From Nitrospirae bacterium GWC2_57_9 (GTDB taxonomy: Bacteria > Nitrospirota > UBA9217), in NCBI GenBank assembly GCA_001805085.1, contig MHEA01000058.1:247-7164 (forward strand): 6,918 bases of DNA, in the 5' to 3' direction. The translations under genes and the position numbers were made by a program. The notes under the pieces are model-generated. The model was given only the letters and a program-made list of their open reading frames with translations. It did not search any database and was not told the DNA's origin. Shown here piece after piece: positions 5,484 to 6,918 of the stretch (its first letter is position 1; each line of letters starts with the position of its first letter).

Positions 5484-6918
5484 TCACGCCTGCTTCAGCG
5501 AAGCCGGCGGTGCTGTCTGCTCGGCCGGGGGGCAGGCGGGCCGGTCGCCGGCAATATAGAGATCGAACCAGGTCTGGAAGATCAGGAGCGACCAGATCGT
5601 GGTATCGTTCACCTCGCGGCCGTTGTAGTGATCCGACAGCAGTCGCTCCACTACCGCGGGCTTGAACAAACCGTGGCGGTCCAGCCGGCGGGGTGAGAGA
5701 GTCTTCTGCGTCATTTCCTTCATGTCCGTCTGGAGCCAGCGCGTCATCGGGCCCACGAAGCCCTGCTTCCGGTGCGCAAGCACCGGCTTCGGCAAAAGGC
5801 CGGACACGGCCTTCTTGAGCAGGTACTTTTTCCGGAACCACTTCATTTTCAGTTCCGGCGGGATCGTTGCGCAGTACTCCACGAGAGTGTGGTCCAGGAA
5901 CGGGACGCGCACCTCCAGTGAATGGCACATGCTCAGCCGGTCCGTGCAGGCAAGGATGTCCTCGGGGAGATAGGTCTTGAGGTCGCAGTAGAGCACCTTG
6001 TCGAGCGGGTCCTCGGCCGGGGCAGCGTTGAAGAGCCGCGCAAACCGTTCCTCCACGGCATCCAGCGCGCTTGCATACTGGCTGCACTCTGACGAGAAGA
6101 GCCGGCTCCGGTATTTTCCGTTGATCTTGGTAATGAACCCGAAGTACTGCCGGGCCGCATCGTCCCCTGCGGACCGGACGAAGCGTTTCAGGTGGTTCAC
6201 CCGGTAGCCTCCGGATGACGATTCCGGAAGCGCATCGATGATCCGTGGTATCACCCGGTCGCGGATGAACCGGGGGATCCCCGCGTACAGCCGGCCGAGC
6301 CGGAAGCCGAGGTAGCGTTCATACCCGCAGAAGAGTTCGTCGCCGCCCAGGCCCGAAAGCGCGACGGTCACGCGGCGGCGGGCCATCTGGGAAACGAAAT
6401 AGGACGGGACCGTGGCGTCGTCCGCAAAGGGTTCATCGAAGGAGCGCACGATCGCTTCGAGCAGGCCGTCGAACCGCGGCAGCACCTCCTGCTCGCTGTG
6501 ATTCGTGCCGTACCGGTCCGCGACCAGCCGCGCGTACCGGCGCTCGTCATCAAAGCCGCCGATGTCGCCGCCGAACCCGATGGTGAAGGTGTTGACCGGC
6601 CCGCTCCCGCCGTTCATCAACGCGACGACCGTGCTCGAATCGATCCCGCCGCTCAGGAACGCGCCCAGGGGCACCTCGCTCATGAGCCGCGCCGACACCG
6701 ACGCCCGGAGCAGCTCCGTGAATTCCCCGATGAAGTCTTTTTCCTTTTTGCGGCGGTCTGGCTCGAACCGGATGTCCCAGTAGGGCCGGGTGCGCAGAAA
6801 CCCTTTCCGGTACGTCAGGACATGGCCTGGCAAGAGCTTCCTGATGTTACGGTAGACCGTGAGCGGCGCAGGAATATAGGAAAAGGTAAAGTAAGAGGCG
6901 AGCGCCTCCTCGTCCAGT
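5484..6918 (-). CDS. asnB: Asparagine synthase-type glutamine amidotransferase (5'-partial)
   Basis: Probable ATP-dependent glutamine-hydrolysing amidotransferase of the asparagine synthase family. The frame is open to the right edge, so the true start is outside. The first 28 visible codons before a TTG at 6833 read like the end of the N-terminal glutaminase domain (LDEEALASYFTFSYIPAP, then RNIRKLLPGH). TTG is therefore internal, and roughly 150 residues including the catalytic Cys2 are missing from view. Counting from that TTG, the synthetase domain shows the PP-loop SGGIDSS (61-67), DEPFADDATVPSY (133-145), SGLGGDELFCGYERY (160-174), LPEDILACTDRLSM (289-302), LEVRVPFLDH (306-315) and RKQGF (355-359). 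All are family hallmarks, so the synthetase half looks active. The tail (about 430-449) is low-complexity and Ala/Pro-rich. It is first of the visible genes, 31 bases ahead of the GT2 gene. In polysaccharide loci such homologues (WbpS-like) are thought to amidate sugar carboxylates; that role is inferred here, and housekeeping asparagine synthesis remains possible. Confidence 0.95.
   Translation of the reverse strand, partial: LDEEALASYFTFSYIPAPLTVYRNIRKLLPGHVLTYRKGFLRTRPYWDIRFEPDRRKKEKDFIGEFTELLRASVSARLMSEVPLGAFLSGGIDSSTVVALMNGGSGPVNTFTIGFGGDIGGFDDERRYARLVADRYGTNHSEQEVLPRFDGLLEAIVRSFDEPFADDATVPSYFVSQMARRRVTVALSGLGGDELFCGYERYLGFRLGRLYAGIPRFIRDRVIPRIIDALPESSSGGYRVNHLKRFVRSAGDDAARQYFGFITKINGKYRSRLFSSECSQYASALDAVEERFARLFNAAPAEDPLDKVLYCDLKTYLPEDILACTDRLSMCHSLEVRVPFLDHTLVEYCATIPPELKMKWFRKKYLLKKAVSGLLPKPVLAHRKQGFVGPMTRWLQTDMKEMTQKTLSPRRLDRHGLFKPAVVERLLSDHYNGREVNDTTIWSLLIFQTWFDLYIAGDRPACPPAEQTAPPASLKQA

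Noticed and set aside
5368..6087. Minus-strand open frame (239 codons) in another frame of the amidotransferase gene.
   Set aside because: It overlaps intact synthetase motifs and has shadow-like Arg/Gly/Pro-rich composition.
6831..6833. TTG as the start of the amidotransferase.
   Set aside because: The 28 codons upstream match the conserved end of the glutaminase domain, so the gene continues beyond the right edge.

Overview
The window is a GC-rich, tightly packed stretch of bacterial DNA in which every supported gene lies on the minus strand. Transcription runs from the right edge (6918) to the left edge (1). The gene set is that of a surface polysaccharide (exopolysaccharide, capsule or O-antigen) biosynthesis operon. 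GC content, gene style and the FemAB/GNAT-type enzymes suggest a Gram-negative environmental bacterium, perhaps Desulfobacterota or Nitrospirota. That placement is a guess: no rRNA, tRNA or other taxonomic marker is present.

In order of transcription: (1) an asparagine synthase-type glutamine amidotransferase, cut at its N-terminus by the right edge; (2) a membrane-anchored family 2 glycosyltransferase; (3) and (4) two tandem paralogous acyl- or aminoacyltransferase-like proteins of the GNAT/FemAB fold, joined by a 4-base GTGA overlap; (5) a family 4 (GT-B) glycosyltransferase; (6) a protein resembling the prenyltransferase/squalene-cyclase alpha/alpha toroid fold, cut by the left edge. Gaps between genes are +31, -22, -4, +22 and +3 bases (the last becomes 108 if gene 6 starts at its internal ATG), which points to one transcript. 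No promoter, terminator, RNA gene, mobile element, CRISPR array or stretch of more than 300 bases without a gene was seen.

A coherent working model is that the two glycosyltransferases add sugars to a lipid-linked repeat unit. The amidotransferase would convert a sugar carboxylate such as a uronic acid to its amide, as asparagine synthase homologues do in some O-antigen loci. The paired GNAT/FemAB-like enzymes would attach acyl or aminoacyl groups, probably to amino sugars. The toroid protein has no assigned role. No flippase, polymerase, chain-length regulator or exosortase lies in the window, so the type of polysaccharide cannot be fixed.

The least explained parts are the tandem GNAT/FemAB pair and the toroid protein with its in-frame junction to the upstream glycosyltransferase.
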